DNA of 64,000 nt from Monosporascus cannonballus. Taxonomy: Eukaryota > Ascomycota > Sordariomycetes > Xylariales. Of the stretch, positions 1 through 9,789 are shown in pieces. The position numbers were made by a program, and so were the translations under genes. Position 1 is the stretch's first letter; each line of letters begins with the position of its first letter. Under the pieces are notes generated by a model. That model saw only the letters and a list, made by a program, of their open reading frames with translations, was not told the DNA's origin and did not search any database. Where the stretch lies: positions 62,001 to 126,000 of the forward strand of contig QJNS01000014.1 in the NCBI GenBank assembly GCA_004154925.1. The letters are read 5' to 3'.

Positions 1-3000
1 CGATAATGGCGACAAATACAAACAGAAGGATATAACAAATACCTTACCACCTAAAAAAACAAAATATAAGAAAAAAACGGGTATCAGAAAAAAATATAAT
101 ATATTATGTTATTATCAAAACGGAATTAAAATAATTAAATAACGATCTAAAACAATAAGAATAACAGCCTAAAGGATTAGAAAATCTAATTGATATATTA
201 TTATAATATTATGAATATAAGTAACTTTTCAGAAAAAAGCTTAATACGAAATTATTAAAACATAATAAATAAAATTATGAAATAATCCTTAAAGAAGAAT
301 TTTCGATACAGTTTTATCTTATTTATAATTTTAATAAAAACAAATTAGGCATTTTTAAAAAATACCTAAAAGGTCGGTTATAAAAAGGATAATTCAATTT
401 TCGGAATTATCAGCAAAATATCTAATATTTTTCGTATTTAAAAAAATGAAAAATTACTACCCTTAATTACAGAAATAAAAGACGGATTTTACGGAACCAA
501 ATAATTTACAGTATTCGGTTTTAAAAATAAATATAACCTTATTAGGATTAAGAAAAAATACGAATAAAAAATAACCTTCAGGACAAAATACGGATTATTT
601 AAATATTTGGTTATATTAATAGGATTTACAAACGTATTAACGACCTTTTAGTAAATAGTTAATTACGTATTACGAAAATACCTCGGTATTTTCGTTATTT
701 GCTATTTCGACGACATTTTTATTTTTTCGCAAACAAAAGAAATATACGTAAAATACGTTTATACGGTTTTTTAAGCTTTACAGAACGTAAAATTACTTAT
801 TAACGCAAAAAGATTAGTTCCATATATAGGAAATGGAATATCTGGAATATATTATTACCCCAGGACATATCAGGATAAACCCTAAAAAGATCGCTGTAAT
901 CACAAAATGGCAGACGCCAACGATAATCAAAAACGGATAAACATTTTTTTTAGATTCGCTAATTATTATAAAAAGTTTATTCGAAATTTTACCAGGATAG
1001 TTATACCCCTAACGAATTTTACGAAAAAAAAAGAATTCAAATAGACGCCAAATACGGAAAAAGTATTTTAGGATATCAAAAATATAATTACTAGCAAACC
1101 AATATTACTTATGTACAATCCAAATTGCTTCGTTAAATTAAAAACCGATATTTCGAATTACGCATTAAGCGTAATAATCGAATAACGAAATAATTAAAGT
1201 AAATTATACCTTATTACATTTTTTTCGTATAAATTAAAAGGAACGGAATTTAATTACGGCATTTCAAATAAGGAATTTATGGGTATTATTATAATATTTC
1301 GAAACTTTAAATATTTCCTAAAAAAACCTTATACCAGGTTAAGATTTATACCGATTATTAAAATCTTACCCGATTTACTATAACTAAAAAATTTATAAAA
1401 TAATAATTAAAATACGTAAAGAAATTGGCAAATTTTGACTTCGTTATTATCTATAAAAAGATTAGAAAACGGCAAAGCAAATATTTTAAGTAAATAATTA
1501 AACTTTGAAAAAACATTGGTTAAAATTATCCATATAATGTTTAATATTATTTTAAAAGAATATTTACGCTTACGACAGATTGCGATAATTCGGGTAATAC
1601 CTAATAACATATATCAAAAAGTTTAGTAATATAATAATAATCTTTCAGAAAACCAAAAAATAAATAAAATATAAATTTTAAAGCAATACCAGAAGGATTT
1701 AATACGAGAAATATACGAACATTAATTATACGGATATCCAAGGACCCATAAAATCTTAAAAAGATTTCGACATACATATTCTTTTTCTAAAATAAAATTA
1801 ACGGTATAAAAAATTATACGATAATGCGATATTTACGCCAAAGCAAAAACTTGACGACATAATCTATACGGAAAATTATAGCTATTATTAATTATAAAGC
1901 AATTATAGTATTTAGTTACGTTCGGCTTTATTATTAAATTCCTTATATCAGAAAATTTAGTTACGAAAATATATTACGATAATATTTTCGTAATTGTCGA
2001 CCGATATGCAAGGTTTTCTTATTTTTTACCATATTATAAGGACATAAATACGGAACAATTAATATATATATTTTTTTACATATATTTTGAATATATACAG
2101 ATTATTAATAAAAATTATATCAAATAAAGGATTGATTTTTATATCTAAATTTTAATAGAATTTAATGACATAAATCGGCTTAAATCACAAATTATTAAAT
2201 ATTTTTATTTTAAGTAAATAAATAAATGGAATAAATATATTAAATTTTAGAAACTTACTTCCGATATTACATTAATTACGAATAAAATCATTAGGTTAAA
2301 AAAGTATTAATTACATAATTAACTTATAATACCAGTTATTACAAAAATATTAAAATAATATTACGAACGCAAATTTTGATTTTATTCCAGAAATTTATAA
2401 AAAAAATATGTAACGATCTAATTAATATTAAAATAATCCTTACGTCAAAATAATTATAATAATTATACGAAAAAATAAAGACAAAATTCAAATTTATACG
2501 GAATTAAATAAACAAATATTATAACTAAAAAAAAGTAAAAAAATTAATTTTCGAAAAGGAAAAAATAGTTTTTTTCATTGCCAAAAATTTTTAAACAAAG
2601 CGACCTAGTAAAAAATTCCATTTCAAATATATCGGTTTATACAAAATTGCCAAGAAAATCTGAAAAAATAATTATTAATTAGAATTTTTATTAAAAATTA
2701 AATTCCATTTAATTTTTTATATTTCCTTATTCGAATTAATAGCAAATATAATCAAAGTACATATGGCACAAAACGATATGGAAATACAGAACGAATAAGC
2801 CTACGAAATGGAGAAAATCCTTGATATGCGAAAACAAAACGGACTTACCCAGTACCTAATTAAATAGAAAAAATACCCAAACTTAAAAAATATCTGGGTG
2901 TGATGATATGCACAGCTAGTCCTTATAAGGTGGATTAAGGTGTCCAAACCCCAATTGGGGGTTTGGAATTGCTGACCTTTCGGTATTGTGGCTAGCGTCG

Positions 3001-3060
3001 CACCTTCGTTATCTCACACTGGGAACCCGCCAAGAATCTTATTGGCGCCCAGCGCCTATT
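1..3060 (+). pseudogene. Element A pol remnant (RT, RNase H, integrase, chromodomain)
   Basis: Decayed polyprotein. The RT core is readable at about 430-560 (PLITEIKDRFYGTK with conversions), and the catalytic box reads YFDDIFIF at 703-729, the chromoviral YLDDILIF with Leu-to-Phe changes. RNase H is readable at about 1125-1200 (KLKTDISNYAL, for the family's LxTDASDYAL). The integrase core reads IFVIVDRYARFSYFLPYYKD at about 1980-2045. A chromodomain at 2802-2898 reads YEMEKILDMRKQNG and then QYLIK-stop-KKYPNL, with the conserved Trp turned into a stop. Its last residues resume after the insertion at 3024-3060. It encodes no functional protein. Confidence 0.85.
2899..3018. mobile_element. 120-bp solo LTR-like (or TRIM/MITE-like) insertion
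   Basis: The segment begins TGTGATGATATGC and ends ATCTCACA. It is flanked by perfect 5-bp duplications CTGGG (2894-2898 and 3019-3023) inside the chromodomain of element A. TG..CA ends with a 5-bp duplication are the mark of LTR-element integration, so a very short solo LTR is the simplest reading. A non-autonomous miniature element is the alternative. It contains an inverted repeat (CCAAACCCC, AATT, GGGGTTTGG) that could form a hairpin. Unlike its surroundings it has ordinary base composition and no sign of RIP. Confidence 0.75.
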
Positions 3061-3099
3061 AAAAAACTTTTACCAATAACGACGGGCGCGTCCTAATTA

Positions 3100-3638
3100 A
3101 CAATCTACCAGTTAATAGCAAAGATATCGGGCCAGTCGATTGCGGCCTGCGATAACGTAGTAACCGTAATGGCGGCCTTTAATTATTTCTATTTTTAACG
3201 TTTTTGTTTCTTTAGCTCCTTTAACGACTGTAATTTTTATTGTATTATTTTAATCCCTTTCGAACGAAAAAACGCCTTTTATTTTCGAAAACGGATTAAC
3301 CGCGTAATAGTTTCGTTTATTTCTTATTAATGGCGTTTTTGCAGTGCCAAAAAACGCTTTTCCGCAAATACCTTCTTATGTTCCAAACGTTAATTTTCGG
3401 TACAAATATTCTTTAAGGAAAATAAGGGAATACCGTTATTATTATAAGAACAGTTACGTTTGATATACGCTTTGCATTTGGAAATGTTGTTTATTATTTT
3501 GCATTTCCAGCCTTTGAAAAAGCATAAGGAATACGGCATAATTTTAAAACTAAAATCGTTAAAAATAAAAAGCAGATTTTGACGTCGCGTAATGGACGAA
3601 AGAACCTGACGACAACCTTTAGTAACGCGAACCGACAT
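3100..3638 (-). pseudogene. Antisense accessory Cys-cluster frame of element A
   Basis: On the strand opposite to pol, between the chromodomain and the 3' LTR. An open stretch of 82 codons runs from 3638 down to 3390 and contains PYSLCFFKGWKCKI followed by KCKAYIKRNCSYN. This is the CxxC-x6/7-C ... CxxC pattern with two Cys turned to Tyr by G-to-A change. Below 3390 the frame decays. Elements C, D, E, F and G hold the same arrangement. Proteins of this kind, with a Cys cluster followed by a coiled coil, are associated with fungal gypsy elements; their biochemical role is not known to me. Confidence 0.65.
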
Positions 3639-3709
3639 TTTAAGGGAAAAAGGCTTACCAAAAGGAAAAAAAAAATCTTGAAGGCAAGATTTGGAAAAAA
3701 GGGAGATCG

Positions 3710-4112
3710 TATTACAACCTAAGTTAGCTGGGCCTGCGAAAACGGTCCAGTCAAGATCATAAAAATTACGCTAATTTAAGGTTACGTGATCAGTACTTAG
3801 CGGATCTTAACTAAGCACGACTAAGCACGACTAAGCACAACTAAGCACGACTAAGTAACATTAAGCGACTATTTAACAAGGCTTTGCTAAGCAGAAATAA
3901 GCAATAATAAAAGGATTAAAATATATACGCTCGTTATTTTTATAATTTAAATAATTTTAGCTTGCAATAATAATTCGTTACCTAAGGCACCCTTGGCATT
4001 ACGAAACGTGACATATTACTATATTTATTGCTTAGATTCCCACGATACTCCTGCCAACATAAACCCGTCGGCTTAAGGTTTAATAGTTGGTTAAACCCCA
4101 TAGCTCGTCACA
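3710..4112 (+). repeat. 3' LTR of element A
   Basis: 403 bp. It starts TATTACAACCT, aligning with TGTCACGACCT of the better preserved family LTRs, and ends CTCGTCACA. The half from about 3920 to 4112 (TATATACGCTCGTTATT, then AACATAAACCCG, then TAGTTGGTTAAACC) is shared with the LTRs of C, D, E and F. The upstream half is specific to A and includes a 10-bp tandem repeat. Confidence 0.88.
3811..3856. repeat. 10-bp tandem repeat in the U3 side of LTR A
   Basis: About 4.6 copies of CTAAGCACGA, nearly perfect (one copy has CACAA). Lies about 100 bp upstream of the TATATACGC stretch, so it sits where LTR enhancer repeats usually lie. That role is inferred from position only. Confidence 0.85.
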
Positions 4113-4147
4113 GTCAGGTTCTAATACCTGAAGACATGGGTTCGAAT
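4113..4147 (+). other. Non-repeat sliver, possible tRNA 3'-half remnant
   Basis: 35 bp between LTR A and LTR F that belong to neither. Joined across F with the sequence from 20996 (target duplication CGAAT/CGAGT), it contains an inverted repeat CAGGT..ACCTG and then GGGTTCGAGTCC, which resembles a tRNA T-arm with a B-box. The anticodon loop would have an irregular length and the T-stem has one mismatch, so no isotype is assigned. It may be a tRNA gene broken by A and F, or chance similarity. Confidence 0.3.
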
Positions 4148-4550
4148 TGTTATGTCCCAACATCTTTGGCGCATTCAGAAACAGTTAAAACAAGTGGAGC
4201 AGCAGGAAAAAGGGTCATGTAACAGGATTATTAGGATTATTACGAGATTTAGAAGAGATAGGGTTATTGGAATAATTGCGAGATTTACGAAAGACAGAAT
4301 TATTAAAATCATTACAAGATCATAGTAATCCAGGAAAAACAAATAATAATAAACAGATATAAAAAAGATTGTTTATTTTATAGTGTAAATAGCTTTAATT
4401 TGTAATAAAATATCGTTACTTAAGATATTCTTGGTATTACGAAACGTAACATCATTATTATATTTATTACTTAAAATTCTGCGATATTTTTGCTAACATA
4501 AACCTGTGTAATTAAGGTTTGATAATTGGTTAAACCCTTTAGTCGTTATA
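4148..4550 (+). repeat. 5' LTR of element F
   Basis: 403 bp. It starts TGTTATGTCCCAACATC and ends GTCGTTATA (RIP-altered GTCGTCACA). The first 80 bp are nearly free of RIP, and mutation increases inward. The U3 side matches only the 3' LTR at 20586; the R/U5 side is shared with A, C, D and E. Confidence 0.88.
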
Positions 4551-4596
4551 TATTACAAGCTTTTATTTAGTAATACCGTTAAATTTTGAACAATAT

Positions 4597-5563
4597 CGCC
4601 GACACCATATTTACCAGCAAGCAGCTCGAATAACCCATTTATCAGGTCCCTAAATACCCCGACACTAAAATGAAATCCGAAGAAGAAAAAGAAAGCCTTG
4701 CCTTTTTCGCGAAGAAATTTTCCGACATCTAAATGCCATAAACGAACACATTATTTAGCTTAAAAAGGACAATAATAACCTTATAAAGTCCTTTGAAACT
4801 GCTTATACAAAACTTAAGAAAAAAAGAAAAACTTCTAAAACCGGAAAACATTTTCGAACGAACTAAATTATCCAGCTAAATTCCACTAAAAAACCAGAAA
4901 AGTTTCTTAAACCTTCTAAGCCAAAATTCTTCGACGGAACCTTAACTAAGTTATAATTATTTTTAATTTAATATCAAATATATTTCGGTTATTTTCTCAT
5001 TCGATTTATTATGCCTATTATACGGGTTAAATTCGTAATAGAACAATTTACTAAAAATAAGGTTATTTAATTCAAACCCGTTATAGGAAAATACGTTATT
5101 TTGCCAGTCGATAAACGGAATCCAAAAATAGTATGAATATATACCAATTACGAACAGGTCGAACAAATAGTAATAAAGGTTTTCGGAATAATAAACGAGA
5201 AAATAAAAGCTGAAATACAAATCGGATAATTATAATATAAAGAATTAATACCTAATTTCGGCAATACGTTAATTTAGTTAACCATTAAGCTAAACTAAGA
5301 ACAAAAAGTCTTAATAACTAAGTTTTTCGACGGCCTAAAAAAGGAAATATGAAAAAAACTTTTTAAACTTAATCGGCCTAAATATTTATCGGATTATATC
5401 GTTATAGCAGTTAAGATCGACGATCGATAATACGCCTGGCGTATTAAAGGTACGAAAGAAAAAAATAATAACAAACCCCGACATACGGCCAATACCAGCG
5501 CTTTCGGCGCAGTAACATTTCTTACGATATAGAACTAAGATCTATGGAACTAGGAGCCACTTA
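4597..5563 (+). pseudogene. Element F gag, N-terminal and middle part
   Basis: A decayed capsid-region frame downstream of the 5' LTR. Readable blocks include KFFDGTLTKL-stop-LFLI at about 4920-4965 (compare the FDGT..KL..FLxQ block of Ty3/gypsy gag), then a region rich in Lys/Glu. At 5540-5560 it reads DLWN-stop-EP, which continues after the transposon insertion as the PMELGATR-type linker before the zinc knuckle. Element E keeps a homologous gag piece at 63212-63500. No functional product. Confidence 0.72.
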
Positions 5564-5603
5564 TCCGCTTGAAGGCGACAGGGCGCTAGCCGCAACAATT
5601 TTT
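5564..5603 (+). repeat. Left terminal inverted repeat
   Basis: 40 bp starting TCCGCTTGAAGGCGAC. Identical to the reverse complement of 7640-7679 at every position. Confidence 0.95.
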
Positions 5604-7639
5604 CTCTAGTTTCTCAGCACTCTTTTTTGATTCGCCATATTGACCCAATCAGCTAACACAGGAAAAGCTACTTTTAGCCACACTTATTCTATATTATGAT
5701 ATAGGTACCAATACCGGTTATTGTTATAAATCGTAACATCATATTTTGCGCAACGAGATGTTATGTATCGGGCTAGCTGCCGATTTACAGTACCATCATT
5801 TCCAATTTAAAGCCTTACTTGCCGCGTACCGCGATAAAAGTACTCCAGATAAGCCTAATATCTTGAAAAGGATTTCGCTAAGACTTTCCGGTACTGATTA
5901 ATAGGGATTTTTATATTACCAGTACGGGAAAAGTTCGTTAAAGTTTTTTGTCGGCTGTTAAAAAGTAATCCGAAATGTCGAATACCTTTATTAATTAATG
6001 TTTTTCGGAAGGCAGTTACATTTCGATATGATTTCCATATAGGTTTACCTTATTTTTGCAAAAGGAAATAGTTGTTAACGATAACATAAAGTAAGAAGTT
6101 GTACATAAAGGCTTGCGTTACGTTACGCCGAAATTTATAATCTTATTTGAATTTAGATTTCCGTTAATTACCGAAATTAACGCCGTTTATATTAAGGTTA
6201 TATTTATAAGCAATTCAAAATATTATAACCGTTTTTTCCATTTTCTTTCCGAAGAAATTATGGGCAAAAGCTTTATATTTGTTTCTTGTTTTGAGCTTTT
6301 TTCGAATAAATAAGATCCGTTTTTTCGCCGTCCACCTAATGTTAAGAAATAAAGCGATCGAATTATCAGCCTAAATAACTTAATTTACCTTATTATTAAG
6401 CGTTAAAAATCTTATTACTTAATTAAAAAATAAAGTAATACCTTTAATGTTTTTTAAATTAACGAATTATTTTGTTATTTTACATTTTTTCGGGTTATAT
6501 CTATTATTATCAGATTTTTTTCGCGTAATTGCAAAAATAATTGTAATAAAAAAAGTTATTAAAAAATATATAATATGGGAAGTTGTAAATGTTTTAAAGC
6601 TTATGCATAAAGTAAATAATTATACGTTAAGTTAGATTTAACAAATTATTACTTTTTTTATTGATTTTTCTGATTTTCATCCGTAAAACGCCTATAGGAC
6701 TTTTGCCTTTGCCTGGATAATGGCCTGTTTATACCATAAATAACTTATAACAAGCCAGGATTTAGACCTTAAAGCCCGTATTATCGGCTTTATTCGGGAT
6801 CGTAATATTAAAAAACGATTTGCCGTTATACTTTACGATATATTTATTTATATTAATATTAAATCTTAGGATGTAAAGTTTAAATATTTTCGTTTATACT
6901 TATTTAGCTTATTTATTATAATATTCGAAAGCTAATTGAAGTTAAGGTTTATGATCCCAGATTCGTAACCGTTAATAAATAATTTGCTATTGATCGCGAA
7001 AAAAAAACTAATAATCGGGTAATACGGAATGAAGTGCGCATCGATTTAATACGTATTAACCAACGTTTCCTTATAATTATATATATAAATTAAGGTAAAA
7101 AAAAATATATATAACTTTTAAATATACGTATTGTACCATAAATAATCGCGTACCCGTAACGTTTTTTCCTTTTATTCGGGTTCGAAATTATTAATTTATT
7201 ATATTTATTTCTTAATTAATTAATATAGCATAAAAATGAAAAGATTTTGTAATAAAATAAATAATAACGGCCTTATTTAAACTTTACGTTTATCGATAAT
7301 TAATAACTGAAAATAAGTTTAATTAATGGATTAAGTAGCGCGTTAAGGCGGAAAATGGCTTTATCTATAAGGTTTTTTTTATATATATTGGAGTCCAGCT
7401 GTACCGCAGGAATTTGTAATTTTATTTCAACGTTTGGAGCTTTCCGTTTCTGTCCTATTTTGGCTTGATTTTGTACTGAAAATTGGCAGAAAACATGGTA
7501 TTAAACGGAAAAAAAAAAGGTAGCAATATCGTTGACGTTAACATTTAAAGCACTTTCGCACTTCCGTTTCTGTGAAGTAGCGTAACCTTAATGAAGCTTT
7601 AGTGGGCCTAGTTTCTGTTCTAGGCTAATTGACCCGCTA

Positions 7640-7679
7640 AAAAATTGTTGCGGCTAGCGCCCTGTCGCCTTCAAGCGGA
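7640..7679 (-). repeat. Right terminal inverted repeat
   Basis: 40 bp ending GTCGCCTTCAAGCGGA. Perfect partner of 5564-5603, followed by the TA duplication. Confidence 0.95.
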
Positions 7680-8569
7680 TAGGAAGAACTAGAACCAAAC
7701 CAAATATTACAATTGTAATAAAATAGAACATAAGGCAACGTAATACAAGGTACCCAAAAAACCCCGTTAAAATAACTGGAAACCTATACCCGAAGGATAA
7801 TCCGGAAAAAAAAACGGAAGCAAATTTATCAACATAATTCGGCCTAAGTACGTATTAGGCCCCCTATGGCAAAAAATACAACAGAAAATGCAAAAAAATC
7901 AGAAAGCTGGCCTAATAAGTATCGCGAGCACAATAAAAAGCATTATAAATATGGTTACCCAAATAATAGAACTAAATAAAAAAAATCTGTCCCAGAACCC
8001 TTAATAGATACGGCAAAATGCATACTATACATTAACGACGACGAAAATATCCCGGTTATGAAAAATAAAAACAATACATCTACGGGCGGATTGCTTACAT
8101 ATATTACGAAAAATTCGATTTTCTAAACCGTATCGGAAATAACAAAAACGATAAACAATAATATCGATACCTTCGATTCATAATCCCAGAAAAATATTTA
8201 ACAACTGGCGGAAATAAAAAGCTGGCCCAAAAAAATAATACTTACAAAAAAACGTTTTTTTCATTATAGATGCTATAAGCACCAAACAAAAAAAAAGTTA
8301 ATCCAGTATATAATAAAAAAAACTACCAAAGAACTATTACAGATTTCCATTTTCAGCTAGCATTTATTATAAGCCTTTATAAAAAGAAAGTTATTAAGGA
8401 AAAAATATACTAATTTACAAAAAAGCTTTAAAACAGTAACGCATAATGGGATATAATCGTAAATATAAGAAAATAGTTTATTCGATAAAGAAAAGAATTA
8501 TAACAAAATTAAAAACAATTAATAGAGCTTAAAGGAATAATACGCCGATAACAACCACAGATATAATAA
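7680..8569 (+). pseudogene. Element F gag C-terminus (CCHC knuckle) and linker
   Basis: Gag resumes after the TIR transposon. At 7702-7749 the frame reads KYYNCNKIEHKAT-stop-YK, a retroviral-type zinc knuckle (CxxC-x4-H-x4-C) in which the first and last Cys have become Tyr. The rest up to 8569 parallels element C at about 46,080-46,860, the spacer toward the protease. Element G interrupts at 8569. Confidence 0.75.
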
Positions 8570-9008
8570 TGTAACGAACCTGTTATACATCCACCTGAAT
8601 GTATGAACAGTATCCGAAATAAGGTCTTGATTTGCAGGTAACAATAGGGCGAGGAATAATTCAGTGGTTTGTTCGTTAAAGAGATTTAAAGACTTTTTTC
8701 TCAATTAAAGAACGGTACAATTGCCTTTTGATTGAAAATTTAGATTAATAACTAAGGAGCGAAACTAAATAGGTGGCTATTTATATAAAAGATTAGTCCA
8801 TTATATATCCCAATTCTTAAAGTCAGTATATCGTGGATTTACGTAATCTATGTGATTTACGTAATTTGGCCCCAGATTATTTAGATTACCTAGATCAATT
8901 AAATCACTTTAAGAGCTAAGTTTTTCTGTCCGGGGTTTAGCCGTAACAGGTTTGCGTTAGGCCTTAAAAGTTGGCCTCCTTAAGGTAGGAACCCCTATTC
9001 CTGTAACA
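8570..9008 (-). repeat. 3' LTR of element G
   Basis: 439 bp, ends TGTAACGAACC..CCTGTAACA as written on the + strand. Its first ~250 bp match the solo LTR at 19434; the remainder does not. Pairs with 15517-15954. Confidence 0.87.
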
Positions 9009-9162
9009 TTATTTCCCCTTTCTAAAGATTTTTGTCCTAAAGATAAGAACCGTAAGTAATTATTTTGTTTTATTAAAGAAAATTTTTGAAAATGTCCTAA
9101 TTAACTTTATTATAATAGGCCGTATTCAAAAGGAAAAAAGAAAACCTCGTTTAAATTAATGC

Positions 9163-9777
9163 AATTCCCGTAACGCTCGAATTGATTTAATTAAAAAATT
9201 TGGCGTTAAAGCTTTCCCCTATTCCAATTATATTCGTTTTGGTGAACCTAAGTGCTTTTTCACTTTGGACGTCTTAAGTTATAATTGTTGTATTCGTTGC
9301 CAGCGTTCAGCTTACGACATTTTAACCATAAATTCTCTGACGAAACTAGGCGAAAAACGTGACCGCCTGGAGAAAAAGCAGCGGAAAATTAAGGACAGTT
9401 TTATGGCATACCAAAAAGTTGCTAAAAAAAAAACTTAATAATTTACGTTAACGCCAAAAAAAAAAAACGTTTCGTCGACGGAAAAAGAAGTTCCAAAAAT
9501 TTATCGGTCGGTTAAGGCGTTTCCGCCCTTAACAAAAAATGTTAAAAAAAACGTCGTAGCCATTTTGAAAAAAAGAAAGGAACTAGATTAATTGGAAAAA
9601 CAAGAAAGGTTGGAGGAAAAGCGACGTCGAACGGAGGCGGAACAAACGCAGCTTATTTCCGAGATGGATACCGTTATGGAAACGTCGGTTTCCTTCGACT
9701 GGAACGCCGCAAAGTTGGATTTAAGTGGGAAACCTTTGTCGCCTACAACCTTAACCGCGTTAAAAATAATCGGTTAG
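9163..9777 (+). pseudogene. Antisense accessory Cys-cluster/coiled-coil frame of element G
   Basis: Opposite strand to the pol of G, beside its 3' LTR. Reading from about 9163: an N-terminal part, then YSNYIRFGEPKCFF and later CCIRCQRSAYD, the CxxC-x7-C ... CxxC cluster with two Cys changed to Tyr. A highly charged coiled-coil stretch follows (LGEKRDRLEKKQRKIKDS), then a frame break near 9430. An open 61-codon tail at 9592-9777 reads MEKQERLEEKRRR and later SVSFDWNAAKLDLSG. It is the same protein type as the antisense frames of A, C, D, E and F, and among the less damaged copies. Function unknown. Confidence 0.65.
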
Positions 9778-9789
9778 GATTCTGGCGGT

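Larger units (their letters stand above)
1..4112 (+). mobile_element. Chromovirus (Ty3/gypsy) element A, 3' part
   Basis: This is the right-hand part of an LTR retrotransposon whose 5' end lies outside the window. Seen in order on the + strand: the region before reverse transcriptase (RT), RT, RNase H, integrase, a chromodomain, an antisense accessory frame, and a 3' LTR ending at 4112. The sequence is strongly A-rich on this strand and full of stops, as expected after RIP. Comparison with element C suggests base 1 corresponds to about 47,421, just after the protease. A 120-bp LTR-like insertion interrupts the chromodomain at 2899-3018. The five bases after the 3' LTR are GTCAG; the matching 5' duplication is outside the window. 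Confidence 0.88.
5564..7679. mobile_element. TIR DNA transposon with TA target duplication
   Basis: 2116 bp bounded by perfect 40-bp terminal inverted repeats (5564-5603 and 7640-7679), flanked by TA on both sides (5562-5563, 7680-7681). It is inserted in the gag of element F just before the CCHC knuckle. TA duplications are typical of the Tc1/mariner-pogo group, but I could not read a DDE transposase in any frame, so the superfamily is an inference from the duplication and length alone. About 250-400 bp at each end have normal composition, while the core (about 5980-7380) is strongly AT-rich and stop-filled. Confidence 0.82.

Noticed and set aside
3810..3860. CRISPR-like short repeats
   Set aside because: The 10-bp units are directly tandem without spacers and sit in an LTR of a eukaryotic retrotransposon.
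8519..8704. 61-codon minus-strand frame repeated as a 92-codon frame at 19280-19558
   Set aside because: Similarity of the two is explained by LTR homology (G LTR and the related solo LTR); the frames cross LTR edges into unrelated sequence and show no domain.
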